This document shows positions 37,109 to 49,619 of a stretch of 64,000 bases of DNA, piece after piece. A program made the translations under genes and the position numbers. The notes beneath the pieces were generated by a model, which saw only the letters and a program-made list of their open reading frames with translations, was not told the origin of the DNA and made no database searches. Position 1 is the first letter of the stretch. Each line of letters begins with the position of its first letter. Origin of the DNA: Adiantum capillus-veneris (Eukaryota > Streptophyta > Polypodiopsida > Polypodiales > Pteridaceae); the NCBI GenBank assembly GCA_014529385.2, contig CM043945.1, positions 155,690,741 through 155,754,740 on the forward strand, written 5' to 3'.

Positions 37109-39204
37109 CTTTCATAAAGAATTATATGCTTTATCATTTCAACTAAAAATTCCTACAAAATCATATCCCAAAATGCATATAATTGGGCCTTGCGGGCCAA
37201 CAACAATAGTCAAGAGATGGGATCTAAGGTAAACATGCGGTAGAAAAGGGACCATGGTCCGTCTCATACCATAGTGGTATAGTTTGCCCATCACCTAGCA
37301 TAATGGTATAGTTTGCTATACCCAAATATTGAGAACTAATGAACTTAGTTAAGATACTATAGTATAAGTAAAAATATCCAAGATAGAGCTGATGATTGTG
37401 ATGTCTCTATTTTGGCTATCAAAAGTTTAATGTTAGAAGTTGAAGCAAGGAAGCATTTTGTATTTGAAAAGATCTACACCAATAGTGCACATACCTTGTT
37501 ACAAACCAAATAAAGTTTCAAACATACAATTGACCTTCACAATAAAAACAAAGACAAGCTTATAAATAAGAAATCAATTATAGTGTCACACATTTTACAT
37601 AACTTCATCATCAGTAGGATGTAAAATATTCAATTAAAGAGGCTGGGAGACATTAGGATAACAAGGCATTCTTGAGAGGGTGGTACTTGTTTGATAGCAA
37701 GGTAAGGATATTTATACAAGAAAATGATATTATTGGCAAGGTTTTCTTATCCTCCACTTCAAAACCAAAGCACCTTTAAGGTATTCTTGTGGTAGCCACT
37801 CACTATCTACACCTTCACTATTGTGGCATTGAGGGTACTACGATATTGATGGAACAAGGGGATGTGGCTACTTAGTATTGCAATGGAGATGGAATAAGGG
37901 GAGGTGGTTGCTTGGTATTGCAATGGAGTGATGGTAAGGTTCCTCACGTTCCTCATGAATCAATAATAAAGTGTTGCTCATCTTTGCATATGGTTGCTTG
38001 CATCTCTCCGCTCAAAACAAATTGACTTTGTAGTAAATACCAAATTTTTTGTGAGCACAAAGGGATATAGTATAAATGATATCATTCTAATAATCTAGTG
38101 ATGACAATTATACAAAGAATAAACTAGAAGGAGAAGCTTTCTCCATACATAATGAGTTTTACTTGTACTGTAAGAGTCAATTGCATGCTATGCAACACTA
38201 GCTGGTGCACCAAATCCACCAACAAAATATCAGACCCTAATGGTATGAGGACCTTTGCTTAATTTTGCTGATAGAGGTGTGAAGCTCTAGGTGTTCAAAT
38301 CCATAAAGAGGATGTTTGTCTCTAACATAATAAAGCTAGAGATGGAGATGCTATCAAGCTTTGAATGTAAGCTACAAGGATATTTTCATTACCATTCTAT
38401 CTTTATGTTGGAGGTGAATCCTTGCAATGCCAACTCACCACTTACACCTCCTATTGTTGTGGAAAAGAGGTCCTTTGAGTCCATCCTTTGTTGCCTTCAA
38501 GATTAGAGGTCTGCATGTAGTGTGAGTGAATGAAAGGAGGAGGAGGAGGATCTTGTTTCATGTTGCAATGGAGGTGAGAGTAGTGGAAGGAGCTAGCTTG
38601 GTGTGAAATATGTGGTGAATAGGGAGAAGATATGGCGGAGGAGCTTTCTTGGTGCTAGAATGGAGGTGTAAGAAAGTTAGTAGAGAGAGAGCGTGTGACT
38701 ATAAGGTGCATGTGGTTGTTGCAACAAATGAAGAGCTTGGAAAAAGGTTTGTAGAGAGAGAGAAGACCATATTAGGTATTATGGTAAAAATCCCTCATTA
38801 TGGGAATCTCCAAATTGACCAAATTCATGTAATTTGGGAGTTTTCCATTTAAATTGGAAAAAATGTTGATATACTTGTTGATGGGATAGAGTTAAATCTT
38901 AAAGAATTATGGTGTTGATAAACACCAAAGGCTAAGGATGCACAAAGCATGAATTTGAATAAATACTAGTAATGAAATAAAAGAAAGTCACCGTGGTGCA
39001 CATGAGGTAGAGGGTCAAAGTCTTCCCTTGTTCTATCTCATTGAGGACCACAAACATGATCATTTAGCTCTTCAAGACCTACGAATCTTTCGGCTCCTTG
39101 TTGTAAGTTCATTGTGGTGTATTGTTTGTACAAGACTCCCTCTGATATGATTTCTCTTCCAAGCTTGTCAATTACCTTAGTCCAGTTATCATGGACCTAT
39201 AATA
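37109..39204. other. Mostly non-coding, with a related coding scrap
   Basis: The minus strand of 37,769-37,829 encodes CHNSEGVDSEWLPQEYLKGA, related to the remnant at 532-852. Simple repeats of tgcaatggagatgg lie at 37,840-37,940. Otherwise no supportable gene. Confidence 0.5.
37769..37829 (-). pseudogene. Second copy of the CHN...VD-EW-PQE-KGA coding block
   Basis: The minus strand gives 20 open codons, CHNSEGVDSEWLPQEYLKGA, matching 14 of 20 residues of the block on the minus strand of 739-799. Both blocks are 61 bases long. Similarity falls off on either side. Confidence 0.5.
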
Positions 39205-40299
39205 TCATGGCACACTTGAAACATTTCCTAAATTTTGCCAAAACTTTATATAATTCTTCAACCCTAAAATTACTTCTTCATGGGCCTTGACACACTCTGC
39301 TATTAGTACCAAAAGTGGATCTCCATGTGGTAACACTGGATTTCCTTCTATGTCAGTTTTCCAAAGGCAAATACTTCCACTCCAATTTGATACACCTACA
39401 TGTGCCTTATATTGCATCGTGGGTGTCTCATCTTGCATAAAAAATCTAAATTGAAGAGGTTTGAATGGACAACAAGTATGTCTTGTCCATCACAAAGATA
39501 GCCATCACAATATTGCTTGAAATCAAGGAAGGACCTTTGTGAGCATAAATGGAGTTGGAGATGAAGATGAGCTTTTCCTTAGTGTATCCATCAAATGAGG
39601 CAAAGTATAAGTTTGTGTAACTCTCAACTTCTTTAAAACATTATTGAACATTGCATCTATGTCCTCATGTGTATGCCCAACCATCAAAAATCCTAGTTGA
39701 ATGGTTTTGAAAATTCCCTTTGCAACAAGCATGGACAAATAGGAAAATAGGTAGCGATTTTTGTTCTCCCTTGCACAATTATCTAATTGTAGTAACAAGT
39801 TCTCCGATAACTTGCAAAATGATGATCCCAATTCCTCTTCTGTAGTTTTTGATGTTTGCACAATGGGCTCTTTTCCGTCACTCAAGTTGTGGTAGTCCAA
39901 AGAATCCCTTGAGTTCAAAGCATTTAGTAGTGAGATAGAGCTCCTTGGTAGTCCGTTGGTTGCTAGATCACCAAGAGGATGCTTACCTATCCTCTCTAGG
40001 TTATGTAAACAATTAGAAATTGAGCCAATTGTAAGGTTTGGATCAGCTATCCACAAACCATTCAAGACAAAGTGACTGTAATGAACTTCTCCATGTCCAT
40101 GAGTGATCATACCTATCAATGCCACTTGCAAATTGTATCCAGAGTACACACCGTTAGGAACAAAGCATAATCTAGAAATTGCAGTCTTCTTTTGATCCAT
40201 ATTATCATGAATTATGCATACATACTTTTGTGGTTGAGTTTTTGAATATGTGTGCCATGCATAATATAGGCTCTTGCAACTCTTTTGTTGTGCCATGTG

Positions 40300-40351
<52 letters not shown>

Positions 40352-41797
40352 AGCTCTCTCTCATCAAGAGAAGGTTTAGCTTATAAGCTTTCCTTGATTG
40401 AACTGCAAACATTGCACTTAGAGAACTCACTTATCTTTGTTAAAGTGACATGTGGATACTCTTTGTTCCACATCCTACCAAAAGAAGACTGAGATAACTT
40501 CTTCTCATAACCCATTTGGTCAAGTGTTGTGTTGATTTTGCTCAAAATGTCAACCTGTTTGTACATTGATGGAATCACTGATTGAGTGTCTCTTGAGCCA
40601 TCTAGTAGTGTTCTACTTCTGTGTGGCATCTTCTGAGAGTTGTTATCCATAACTCATTTAGCAATGCTCTTGCTAAATTACTATGTTGAAGTCCTTGTCT
40701 CAATGTGCACTTGTTACCATGCACATAATGGCACACACCATTTTTAATATTTTTCTTATAGCCGTAAAACGATGTCTTTGGTATTCCATGTAGCTCATAC
40801 CATGCTCTACAACAAACAATAGAGCCATTTATCTTGAAATGGTATCGCATATTTTTATCTTTCTGATAGCATATAGATAGGACATCATAAACATAATTAG
40901 TCCCTGCTTTCGGAGACTCTCCCCAAAATTCTTGCCGTAACCTTGTCACCATATCCCAGTCTGCAAACTGACATCATTTGTGTCCACAACAATCAATAAT
41001 GAAACCCTTTGAATTGACTCAGTTGCAAGATAAAAAGCACAAGCTAGTGCTGCTCTCATTTTTCGAGATCTATTGATAAAAGTGTAGCGCCGCTTCCTTA
41101 ACAATGTAGCAACGAAATTCCCATCACTATATTTTCTAGCATTATCATCATTGGATACATTTGATTCTCCAAATCTAGCATGCATCCCATTAATATGATC
41201 AAAGCATTGTAATGGACTCCCATCCAACATGGTTGTCTTCTGGATGGGCCACTTTACCAAAGGGATGCTAGCCACATCAGGCATGTTCTCACTAATTTCA
41301 TTCTCCCTTTCAATACCCACACCCACAAAATCATCACCAAGTACATGGAAGTTAACATAATCATTTGGAAATACATATAAGATGGTCCCTTCATGTACAA
41401 TCTGCATCATTGTGTCATCCTTTAAGAGTACCCTTTGATTTCTCCAAGATTATCGTATCAATGTTTCAAACTCTAGGCTTGTTATAGGTATTGCATCTAT
41501 AAGTAGAGGATCAGGTTGATCCCCTTGTTCATTACCACTATAGATTTTATTTGTGTCAATTGGGTTGTCATTTATCATGGAAGGCTACAAAAGAAACGTC
41601 GGACATCGAACGGCACTCCATAATGAACTTTGGAGAGATGTAGTATCCATTGTAGGAAAAGGGAGCATCACATCCTTAAGACATTCCTCCACTAGTATAG
41701 ATACATTTCCTTGCCCTATGTTTGCACCACCACATGTGGAATCTGGAGTTGTTCTACACACACAACTAATACCAACAATTTCATTATCAATAATCAA
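39205..41797 (-). pseudogene. Transposase-like gene of the DNC-ENKNR / GHTHEDID family
   Basis: Minus-strand frames in order: an N-terminal part (41,797-40,946) with TILYVFPNDYVNFHVLGDD; a middle part (40,952-40,602) with RAWYELHGIPKTSFYGYKK; 40,650-40,381 with HVTLTKISEFSKCNVCSSIK (Cys pair); and a long frame (40,296-39,523) with CIIHDNMDQKKTAISRL, GEVHYSHFVLNGLW, LLLQLDNCARENKNRYLFSY and FLMVGHTHEDIDAMFNNVLK. The D-N-x2-ENKNR and GHTHEDID motifs define a family of predicted DDE-type transposases (I believe Pfam DUF7869, from memory). A tail at 39,438-39,205 continues the protein. Four or more frameshifts make it non-functional. Confidence 0.7.
40304..40349 (-). repeat. (CT)n/(GA)n microsatellite inside the transposase coding sequence
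   Basis: A CT run of about 22 units lies exactly between the coding blocks SKCNVCSSIKESL and MAQQKSCKSLYYAWHTYSK. On the minus strand it is read as an Arg-Glu repeat. The downstream block continues in a different frame from the Arg-Glu frame, so repeat-length change has shifted the reading frame. Confidence 0.9.
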
Positions 41798-42009
41798 ATG
41801 TACTTTCTCCCCAAATTCGAAGTCTATCCTACAAGTGAAAAAAATACGTTCTCAAGTTCATATCCATGGGTTCTTCTCTTTGAGCAAAATTTTATAATTT
41901 CCATTATAAAATACATGAGGGTTATGAATGTTATAAGTCCCACGACTTTCAATTTGAGGAGCCCCAATCAAGTATAGCTTGGATAAAAGGTAACCCACTT
42001 ACTATATTA

Positions 42010-44071
42010 CAACACAGCTTGGACAAGTGGTGGACCTAGTTCTAATGTCATCACTAAACGACTATAGAACTTTCATCTCAATGTCCAAGTAGGCATTAAT
42101 TCTTTCAATGGAAGCAAGGTTTGTGAAGTGGTGCATATTGGCTCCAGAACCCCCCTTCTGTTTGAGTGGCATAGCTTGGACAAGTGGTAGACCTAGTTTT
42201 AAAGCTCAATGTCCAAGGTGAACTAGTGTAGGACCCTGCTTCCTAGTGTCCAAGTAGTCATTGCCCCAAGCCATCCATGGTATTAAACATAGTAGCTCCA
42301 CTCCATTCAGCTATTGACCATGAAACAGTAGAGATAGCTTCTTTCAATAGAGCTATTGACCTTGAAACAATAGACATAGCTTCTTTCAATAGAGCTAGCT
42401 TGGATAGGTGGTGGACCTTCAAACCACCTTGGGCTAAAACCTCCATAACACAATGGCTACTAGGTTGGACAAGTGGTGGACCTGTGTCCCACACTATCCA
42501 TAGTAGTAAGCATAGTAGCTACACTCCATTCACACATTGACCTTCAAACAATAGAGATAGGACTATAATACTATTCAATAGAGCTAGCTTGGACAGGTGG
42601 TGGACCTTCAAACCACCTTAAGCTAAAACCTCCATAACACAATGGTTAGTAGGTTGGAAAAATGGTGGGCCTCTTCCCCAAACCATCCATGGTAGTAAAC
42701 ATAGTAGCTACACTCCATTCACACATTGACCTTCAAACAATAGAGGTAGGACTTTTCAATAGAGCTTGCTTGGATAGGTGGTGGACCTTCAAACCACCTA
42801 GGGCTAGAACCTCCATAATAGAATGGACATCAGGTTGGACAAGTGGTGGACCTTTGCCCCAAACCATACATGGTAGTAAACAGAGTAGCTAAAATCCATT
42901 CACACTTTGATCTTCAAAAAATAGAGATAGGACTATTCAATAAAGATATCTTGTACATGTGGTGGACCTTCAAACCACCATGGGCTGAAACCTCCATAAC
43001 ACAATGGTTAGTAGGTTGGACAAGTGGTGGACCTCTACCCCAAATCATCCATGGTAGTAAACATAGTAGCTAAACTCCATTCACATATTGACCTTTAAAC
43101 AATAGAGGTAGGAATTTCCAATAGAGCTAGCTTGGACGAATGTTGGACCTTCAAACCAACTAGGTCTAAAACCTCCATAACACAATAGATAGCAGGTTGG
43201 ACAAGTGGTGGACCTCAGTCCCAAACCATCTATGGTCGTAAACATAGTAGCTACACTTTATTCACACTTTGACCTTCAAACAATAGATATAGGACTTTTC
43301 AATAGAGATAACTTGGACAGATGGTGGACCTTCAAACCACCATGGGCTAAAACCTCCATAGCACAATGGTTAGTAGGTTGGACAAGTGGTGGACCTCTAC
43401 CTCAAACCATCCATGGTAGTAAACATAGTAGCTCGACTCCATTCACACATTGAACTTGAAACAATAGAGGTAGCCTCTTTCAATAGATAGGTGGTGGACC
43501 TTCAAACCACCTTGGGCTCCAAGCTCCATAACACAATGGTTAGTAGGCTAGACAAGTTGTGAACCTCTACCCGAAACCATCCACGATAGTAAACATAGTA
43601 GCTCCACTACATTCTTTCATTGACCTTGAAACAATACATATAGATTCTTCCAATAGATCTAGGTTGGACATGTCATGGACCTTCAACAAACCACCTTGGG
43701 TTAAATACTCCATAACACAATGGATAGTAGGTTGGAGAAGTGGTGGTCCTCTACCCAAACCTTCCATGCTAATAGACATAGTAGATACACTCCATTCACA
43801 CATTGACCTTGAAACAATAGAGATATCCTATTCTAGTAGAGCTACCTTGGAGAGGTGGTGGACCTTCAAACCACCTTGGGCTAAAGCGTCCATGACACAA
43901 TGGATAGTAGGTTGGACAAGTGGTGGACTTGTGTCCCAAACCATCCATGGTAGTAAACATAGTAGGTACACTCCATTCACACATTGACCTTGAAACAATA
44001 GTGATATCTTGTTTCAGTAGAGCTAGCTTGGAAAGGTGTTGGAACTTCAAACCACCTTTTGCTAAAGCCTC
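42010..44071 (+). repeat. 181-bp satellite, about ten units
   Basis: The anchor gtggaccttcaaaccacc occurs at about 42,411, 42,600, 42,781, 42,962, 43,143, 43,324, 43,494, 43,675, 43,858 and 44,037, mostly 181 bases apart (range 170-189). Each unit also holds catccatggtagtaaacata and cattgaccttgaaacaatag. Two phrases in one unit (ggacaggtggtggacc and ggacaagtggtggacc) suggest the unit arose from a smaller duplicated block. A decayed start is visible from about 42,010. 181 is not a multiple of three, so open frames in it are coincidental. Confidence 0.93.
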
Positions 44072-44990
44072 TGTTAGCCGTTGGACACACCCTACGGAAA
44101 ATGACTGCTTGACGAAATATTATTTTTTGTAATTATTCATTTTTGAGAAAACCCGACATTTCACCTTTGTAAATATTGGGGTTACAGAAGTTTCCAGATT
44201 GTATCCCATTTTTGACATTTAGATTGAGTAGATGGTTAAATTGGAACATTAGGGTTTGAGATTGTAAGGTATTTATACCACTTTTGACCTTAATGAAAAA
44301 ACCTTTGTCATTTTAAAAACGTTCTGTTTATGAGTGAGGGTACTGTGTACGAGAGAGAGTGAGAGTTTCATCTTGACACTACATGCGCACCGGTGGTCAG
44401 AATCGAGTGCCGAGAAGTGTAGCGTGTTTCCCCGACGAGAGTTACGCGCCGATACCTACATTGCAGGTGTACGGTCTGGTTTTGCGAGCTCTACCTACAA
44501 GCTTCATCTGGTGATTCGGTGAGCATACGTTATCCGTTTTCACATTTCAACATATCCACGCGTTCGCATTGAGTAGAGCTACACATTAGGCACTTTAGTT
44601 TTTGAAAACGACGACCTGCAAATTTTGACCAGACATCCTAGGTGATTTTGCACCAGGTGTTTAGGGTTGGGATTTTGGTTCATGGACCTTAGGGAGAGCA
44701 ACCTATTGGTGTTAGTAGGGTCTCCTTCAAGTTCTATGGCGTTTCGAGACCGTTTGATGGGTATTTGGCTCTTGGAAGCATTGTAGGAAATATCCTCTTA
44801 TGCACTCCTGAAGGCTGTAGCTTAGACATTGGGTAGAGACCTCTATAGGAATTAGTCGAGAGTCGATCAAGTGTAGATTGACACCCTATGCTTGCTTCCA
44901 CGTTCCTGCGGGTCGAGCTTCGTCCTTAGCTGACAAATCTTGTTAGGTGAGTTCTTGCTGTGCTGACGTCCGTCGCGGCGTATCCGCCAA
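44072..44990 (+). repeat. 5' LTR
   Basis: Begins TGTTAGCCG at 44,072 and probably ends with CA at 44,989-44,990, four bases before the PBS. It carries the promoter, including TATTTATA at 44,270-44,277. A half-site of the 24-base palindrome, agacatccta, lies at 44,631. It differs from the 3' LTR by some 60-65 changes over 846 comparable bases. Confidence 0.92.
44270..44277 (+). promoter_or_regulatory. TATA box of the 5' LTR
   Basis: TATTTATA lies about 200 bases into the LTR. It is identical in the 3' LTR at 63,354-63,361 and is flanked by the same sequence. It is the only good TATA match in the LTR. Transcription would start about 30 bases downstream. Confidence 0.6.
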
Positions 44991-44994
44991 TATT

Positions 44995-45018
44995 GGTGCC
45001 GCTGCTGAGGACGAAAAC
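44995..45018 (+). promoter_or_regulatory. Primer-binding site, resembling a tRNA-Asp complement
   Basis: tggtgccgctgctgagga followed by cgaaaa resembles the complement of the plant tRNA-Asp 3' end (tggcgccgttgccgggga), with about four differences in 18. The position four bases after the LTR end is as expected. The mismatches may be decay. Confidence 0.65.
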
Positions 45019-45521
45019 CCTAGATAGGTGATCGAGACTAGTCCTTGAGGATAGGGATTCTCTGTCTTGCTAGAGTCTCGTTTTACATTTAGATAGGATC
45101 AGAGGGTGGAGGACTCTCTAGGTCTTAGGAGGAGTCTAGGGAGTGTGTATATGGCCTAGATCCTTTGACTTAGGTAGACTGAGATAGTTTTAGGTATTAG
45201 TTGAGTTGATGAGTAGGAGTTGGAGTGGTAGAAGTGGTGAAAGGAGAGCTTGAGAGTCCGGAGAGGCCAGGAAGCAACCAAAACACCATTATCACCATTT
45301 CACATGATGAGTAGGAGTAGGGTAAGTAGAACATCATGATTTATGATCTAGAGCACTTCATGCATGTTATACTTGCTGTAAAGTTCATTACAAGGTTGTA
45401 AAAGACGCAAAAGAGTAGTTGAAAGCTGAAGTGAAGTTCAAAAGTTGCTGTGAGTGTTTCTGATAGAGATGCAGAGCATCAGGAGCATTTCTTTCAGAAA
45501 AAAAATAAATTTTAAGCCAGG

Positions 45522-45545
45522 AGACATCCTATGCGTAGGATGTCT
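45522..45545. repeat. 24-base palindrome, leader copy 1
   Basis: agacatcctatg / cgtaggatgtct: the arms pair except for one central position. Immediately followed by acaggcc. Confidence 0.92.
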
Positions 45546-45682
45546 ACAGGCCGATCTGGTGGAAATTTTGAAATTTTGAGCTGACCAGTGTGTTCAGAAG
45601 GTAGGTTTTACCCTATTTTCACCTGGAAAGTGGAAGTTTGACCATATCTTGACAGGATAAGGCCAAATAGACAGAAATTGCT

Positions 45683-45692
45683 AGACATCCTA
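45683..45692 (+). repeat. Palindrome half-site in leader
   Basis: agacatccta only; the second arm is absent (ccaaattctg follows). Confidence 0.75.
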
Positions 45693-45963
45693 TCCAAATT
45701 CTGCCAAGGCATTATTTTAAGAGCAAAACCATAGGATGGCTATATGAGCATGATCTGCATGATTTATGAGTTCCTGAGAAAGGTTTCATCTCAATTGGGT
45801 GAGAAAATTAAGTTCTAAGCAGACTTTAGCATCTTTGACTGAAAAGGGTTGGAACAGCTAAAATTGGGGTCTTTTGAAATCCAAACTAAAATCTAAGCAT
45901 AACACTCGGTTGCTCACATCAAGGGGAAGCTGTGGCTCAAGTCTAGGGTCAAATAGGCCAAAA

Positions 45964-45987
45964 AGACATCCTACACGTAGGATGTGT
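45964..45987. repeat. 24-base palindrome, leader copy 2
   Basis: agacatcctaca / cgtaggatgtgt, two positions off the consensus. Confidence 0.92.
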
Positions 45988-46088
45988 TTTGTGTGATTTG
46001 GCACTCCAAACCCTGATTTGAGCATACCAAAGTGATCAACACCTTAAGAGGAGTCTGTGCTTTGCATTTGAAGCAATTTTGACCAGTT

Positions 46089-46112
46089 AGACATGCTACG
46101 CGTAGAATGTCT
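46089..46112. repeat. 24-base palindrome, leader copy 3
   Basis: agacatgctacg / cgtagaatgtct, one change in each arm, not mutually compensating. Confidence 0.9.
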
Positions 46113-46362
46113 AATGAATGAAATTGAAGCCATAAACTGACTGTAGGCATAGCAGGGTGTTGTATAGCCTCAGGCAAGCCTCCTAGTCAATTTTGGTCCA
46201 AATTGGAGTTGATTTAACTGGTCAGACCAACATCAGGATGCTGGAATAGATTTATGATCCATTGACCATCTTATAGGTGTCCAAATCAAAAAGTAAAAAT
46301 AGCTATGGACTCAACACATCAAGGGGAGTCTATAGTGCAAAAACCAGGCAAAACAGAGCAGA

Positions 46363-46386
46363 AGACATCCTACGCGTAGTATGTCT
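46363..46386. repeat. 24-base palindrome, leader copy 4
   Basis: agacatcctacg / cgtagtatgtct, one change from a perfect palindrome. Confidence 0.92.
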
Positions 46387-46803
46387 ACTGGGGCTTAGGG
46401 AAGGGAAAATTTGACTAAGAAGATAGAGTGATGTTCCAATTGACTTAAGAGTTCCAGAAATTCTTTCAGAAGTGAATTTGGACCTTGTTTGACCTTTTGA
46501 CAGAGCAAAGACGAAATTAAGACTTTTCAGGTAAATTGACCAACATCCGAGGGAAGTACAGTTGCAGATTAGCAGAACTAATCCAGAACATCAAAAGTGT
46601 ATAAAATACAGTAGTGGTTGAGATTAACCCTCCAGTTATACCAATCACTACTAAAATCACCTCTAGTGGTTAAATGCTTTGATTCGATTGCCAAAATTAA
46701 ACGCTTGTGTACAGGTATATTCAGTGGCAAAGCAAGAAGTTGTGCGGAAACTGATCCTTTACCAGGTGAGTGGTTGAATTTGTGATAAATTGCATTGCTA
46801 AGG

Positions 46804-49617
46804 TTGATGAATTTAAGATCAGGAAGATATATTCTTAGAGACCAAAAGGTGGCAGGTGATCAGGGTAGCTTAGTGTCTACCGAGGAGAGTGTAACTCAGG
46901 CAAGGCTAGATCCACTAGCACCGATTATTGAGGAGGGTAGTGATACTGACACTTCATCCGACAAGTCCTTCTTCATGATGGTAGTCAACAGCTAGGAGGT
47001 TTCTCCAATGAAGGACCAATGCCAGGAGGAAGCACCTCCCTAAATCCTTTGAACGATTCCAAGTTCACTATAATCTTCTTAGAAGGAACAAACTCGAGGG
47101 GAGCCCTAATTTATTCTGACTATCGAGGACGCAAGTGTATTTGTATTGAAGAAAGACCTGTTTAGAGACTAGAAATAATTCGAGTCTATGATGATGGAGA
47201 TAGATTCCGAGACGAAAAGGGGAACCACTATCTGATAGTTAGTAACCCTGAGGATTACAATAGATATGTATAACGTGGAAAAAGGAAAAATGGTTTCAAA
47301 AACTCAAGAACCGCCTCCAAACATTGATCGACCTGGAGCACTTTTTATGTATGATAAGAAAACAACCAGGGTCTCAACCTATAATGAGAATGTGGGAATT
47401 TACAAGCATCAGAGCGAGGGAATAGTCTCTTACTTTCAATGAAAAGAACCCTACCCAAACGAATTAAGCAAAGACAAGGTTCTTTACTTATTCTCTTATG
47501 AAATTTCTATGGGGAAGGATATCGTTTTTGTTGATAGGTACGGGCGAGAATACAAACGTATTCTCCCAGAGGAGGTAGAAAAGGCAACAGTTCCAGAAGC
47601 ATCAACATATGCCCTCGAAGAAATGCCAAGAGCCACCTACACCCCTAGCAAGTCGACAAATCCATTTTCAGAAGAGTATGACGCGACCTCACATTCTACC
47701 CGACAACAGATGTTTGACTACCAAAACCAACTAGCAACTCAGCCATCATTGCAGGCATGGCTTCGACAGAGTGCAACATTAGAACAAGACCGAAACCGAG
47801 ATGGTTATCCAGCCGCACGAGGGCTAGAAATTTACAAGAACCACCACTCTATTCATGGTATCAAGGCGAGAGTAAGCCAAAAACTGAAGGGTCAACAGAG
47901 CCTGGAAGACCACCCATAGAACGAGTTCGAAGAGATGAACCATCTCTTGCAAGAAACGTTAGAAATTATAGCTTAGGAGCACCACTAGGAGAGGAACCCG
48001 CCCACTACCGAAGGCTAGAGGAGGTATATCGATTAGGACCAGGAGATCCAATGATGAGATTTGTAGACCATCGTAGAATTAGACCTTCTCAAGTGCAAAA
48101 ATGGGTAAACAAGAAATACACGGGAAACAGAGATCCTAGGGATCATGTAGCAGCCTTTGTGCGTGTAATTAGAGCTGAAGAGGTGTTAGAATTCCCTACC
48201 CAATTTGCAGGGTTTGGACTAACCCTAGAGGAGGATGCAGCTACTTGGTTTGACTCTGTAGAGAGTAGAGACTTTGAGTCTATGGAGGAGGTGTTTGATG
48301 AGTTTATTGAGGAAATGTCACAAAGGGGGATAGCTCATAATACAATCTCACAAATCCATAAATTCAAACAGAAATATGGGAAATCTGTGCGAAAGGTAGC
48401 CCTATGACTAAAAAGATATGTTAAGTTCTGCCCTGTGGAAGAACTGCCAACTCAGTCCAGACTTATGCTTATATGTAGTCAAGGACTGAGGAATGCAGAT
48501 CTCCAGAAGGACTTACATATGAAGAGGAGCACGGCGTTAAATGAGTTAACTAAGGAAGATCTTTACCTTGTGGACAATTGTGCGGTCTACAAAGAGGGTG
48601 AATTCAAGGATCTTGACGATGATTCATCCTCACAACAAAGTGGAAGCAAGTCCGCTAAGACAGCACCGAAAGGAGAAGTAGCTGTAAGCCAGGAGCAGCT
48701 TGTAGAGGAAGTAAACATGTATGCCAAAGCTCAGGCTAAACAACCAAAATGGTGTGCTATTGAACAAAAATGGACAAACCATGGGACGGAGGAATGTTAT
48801 TATAACAAGGGGTATGTGAGAGAACGACCTTACGCTACCCAGGCTCAAGTAGCATCTCCTCAACTTCAACCAATGCCTAGCTATCAAGCTGGCAACCCAC
48901 CAAGACCTATAGGTGTAGAAAGACCACAACCAGTATTGGGGCAACAACCACCCCTACCAGGATTACGACCAGTCGGCATAAGATACACACCAATAGTAAC
49001 CGAATCAAAAGAGAAGGCTTTGGTGCCTATGCATGCATATTACGAAGATCCCAATGGATATGCTGCAAATCCTACCTATTATCGACCGGAAGAACCCCCA
49101 ACGCGAGAATCATGGAGCATGGTGGGAAGTACAAAACCACCAACAACTGCACAGGTAGCAAGAGAAGGAAGATATAGCTTGGATGAACGAACATTGTTGT
49201 TCATCGCCAACGAAGGCATGGGAGGGTAGAGACATGCATACCAACAAAGAGGAGCTCAAGGAGCACCTCAACAACCTAAGGGACCTTGCTACAAGTGTGG
49301 TGGAGACCATTGGCTAAGAGGTTGTCCTCATGATGAAATCATTGGGGTCAACGCATATTGCGCTCCGTGTGGAATTACTCATTTAATTCCCGATTTCCCT
49401 AAAAACCCGAGCAAAGGAGCAAAAACTACCTTGAACATGCTCGAAGTAGTGCCTTCCAGTGGAGGGTCCGAAAACAAGACAGTAATACCTATTCAGGCAG
49501 TGACACGAGCCCAAGCTCAAAGAATGACGAACGAACCCATAATTGAAGAGCCAAAAACCGATGCCCCAAGTTCAGAAGTGAAGAATCATAGAAGCACTTG
49601 AAAAGCTAGAAAGGCGC
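46804..49617 (+). pseudogene. gag: gag of the giant retroelement
   Basis: Starts MNLRSGRYILRDQKVAGD at about 46,807. Acidic N-terminal region, then (frame 1, 47,509-47,919) EEMPRATYTPSKSTNPF. A shift to another frame at about 47,760-47,920 leads to the capsid core (47,930-48,407): RFVDHRRIRPSQVQKWVNKK, RDPRDHVAAFVRVIRAEEVL, EEDAATWFDSVESRDFESM and DEFIEEMSQRGIAHNT. After a TGA stop the frame runs to 49,229 (QSRLMLICSQGLRN; QPKWCAIEQKWTNHGTEECY). A CCHC zinc knuckle, CYKCGGDHWLRGCP, lies at 49,286-49,327. Stops: TAG 46,993, TGA 48,405, TAG 49,227, TGA 49,598. Gag forms the particle and binds RNA through the knuckle. Confidence 0.88.
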
Positions 49618-49619
49618 GT

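Larger units (their letters stand above)
45019..46803 (+). other. Untranslated leader with a cluster of palindromic sites
   Basis: 1.8 kb with no coding motif. It holds four full 24-base palindrome copies and one half-site (see separate entries at 45,522, 45,683, 45,964, 46,089 and 46,363). For three of them a phrase like catcaaggggaagct/gtct precedes the palindrome by about 45-50 bases (at about 45,917, 46,037, 46,317), so a larger repeat unit is duplicated, not just the palindrome. Confidence 0.85.

Noticed and set aside
44067-44071. Target-site duplication gcctc for the giant element
   Set aside because: The right-hand copy would lie outside the window, so it cannot be confirmed.
42277-44132. 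Repeated frames in the satellite (WWTFKPPWAKTSI-type proteins)
   Set aside because: The unit is 181 bases, so phase changes at each copy. The open frames are a by-product of the repeat.
44334-44522. Open frame inside the 5' LTR (and its counterpart near 63,416)
   Set aside because: It lies in LTR sequence, is present in both LTRs only because they are copies, and encodes no recognisable domain.
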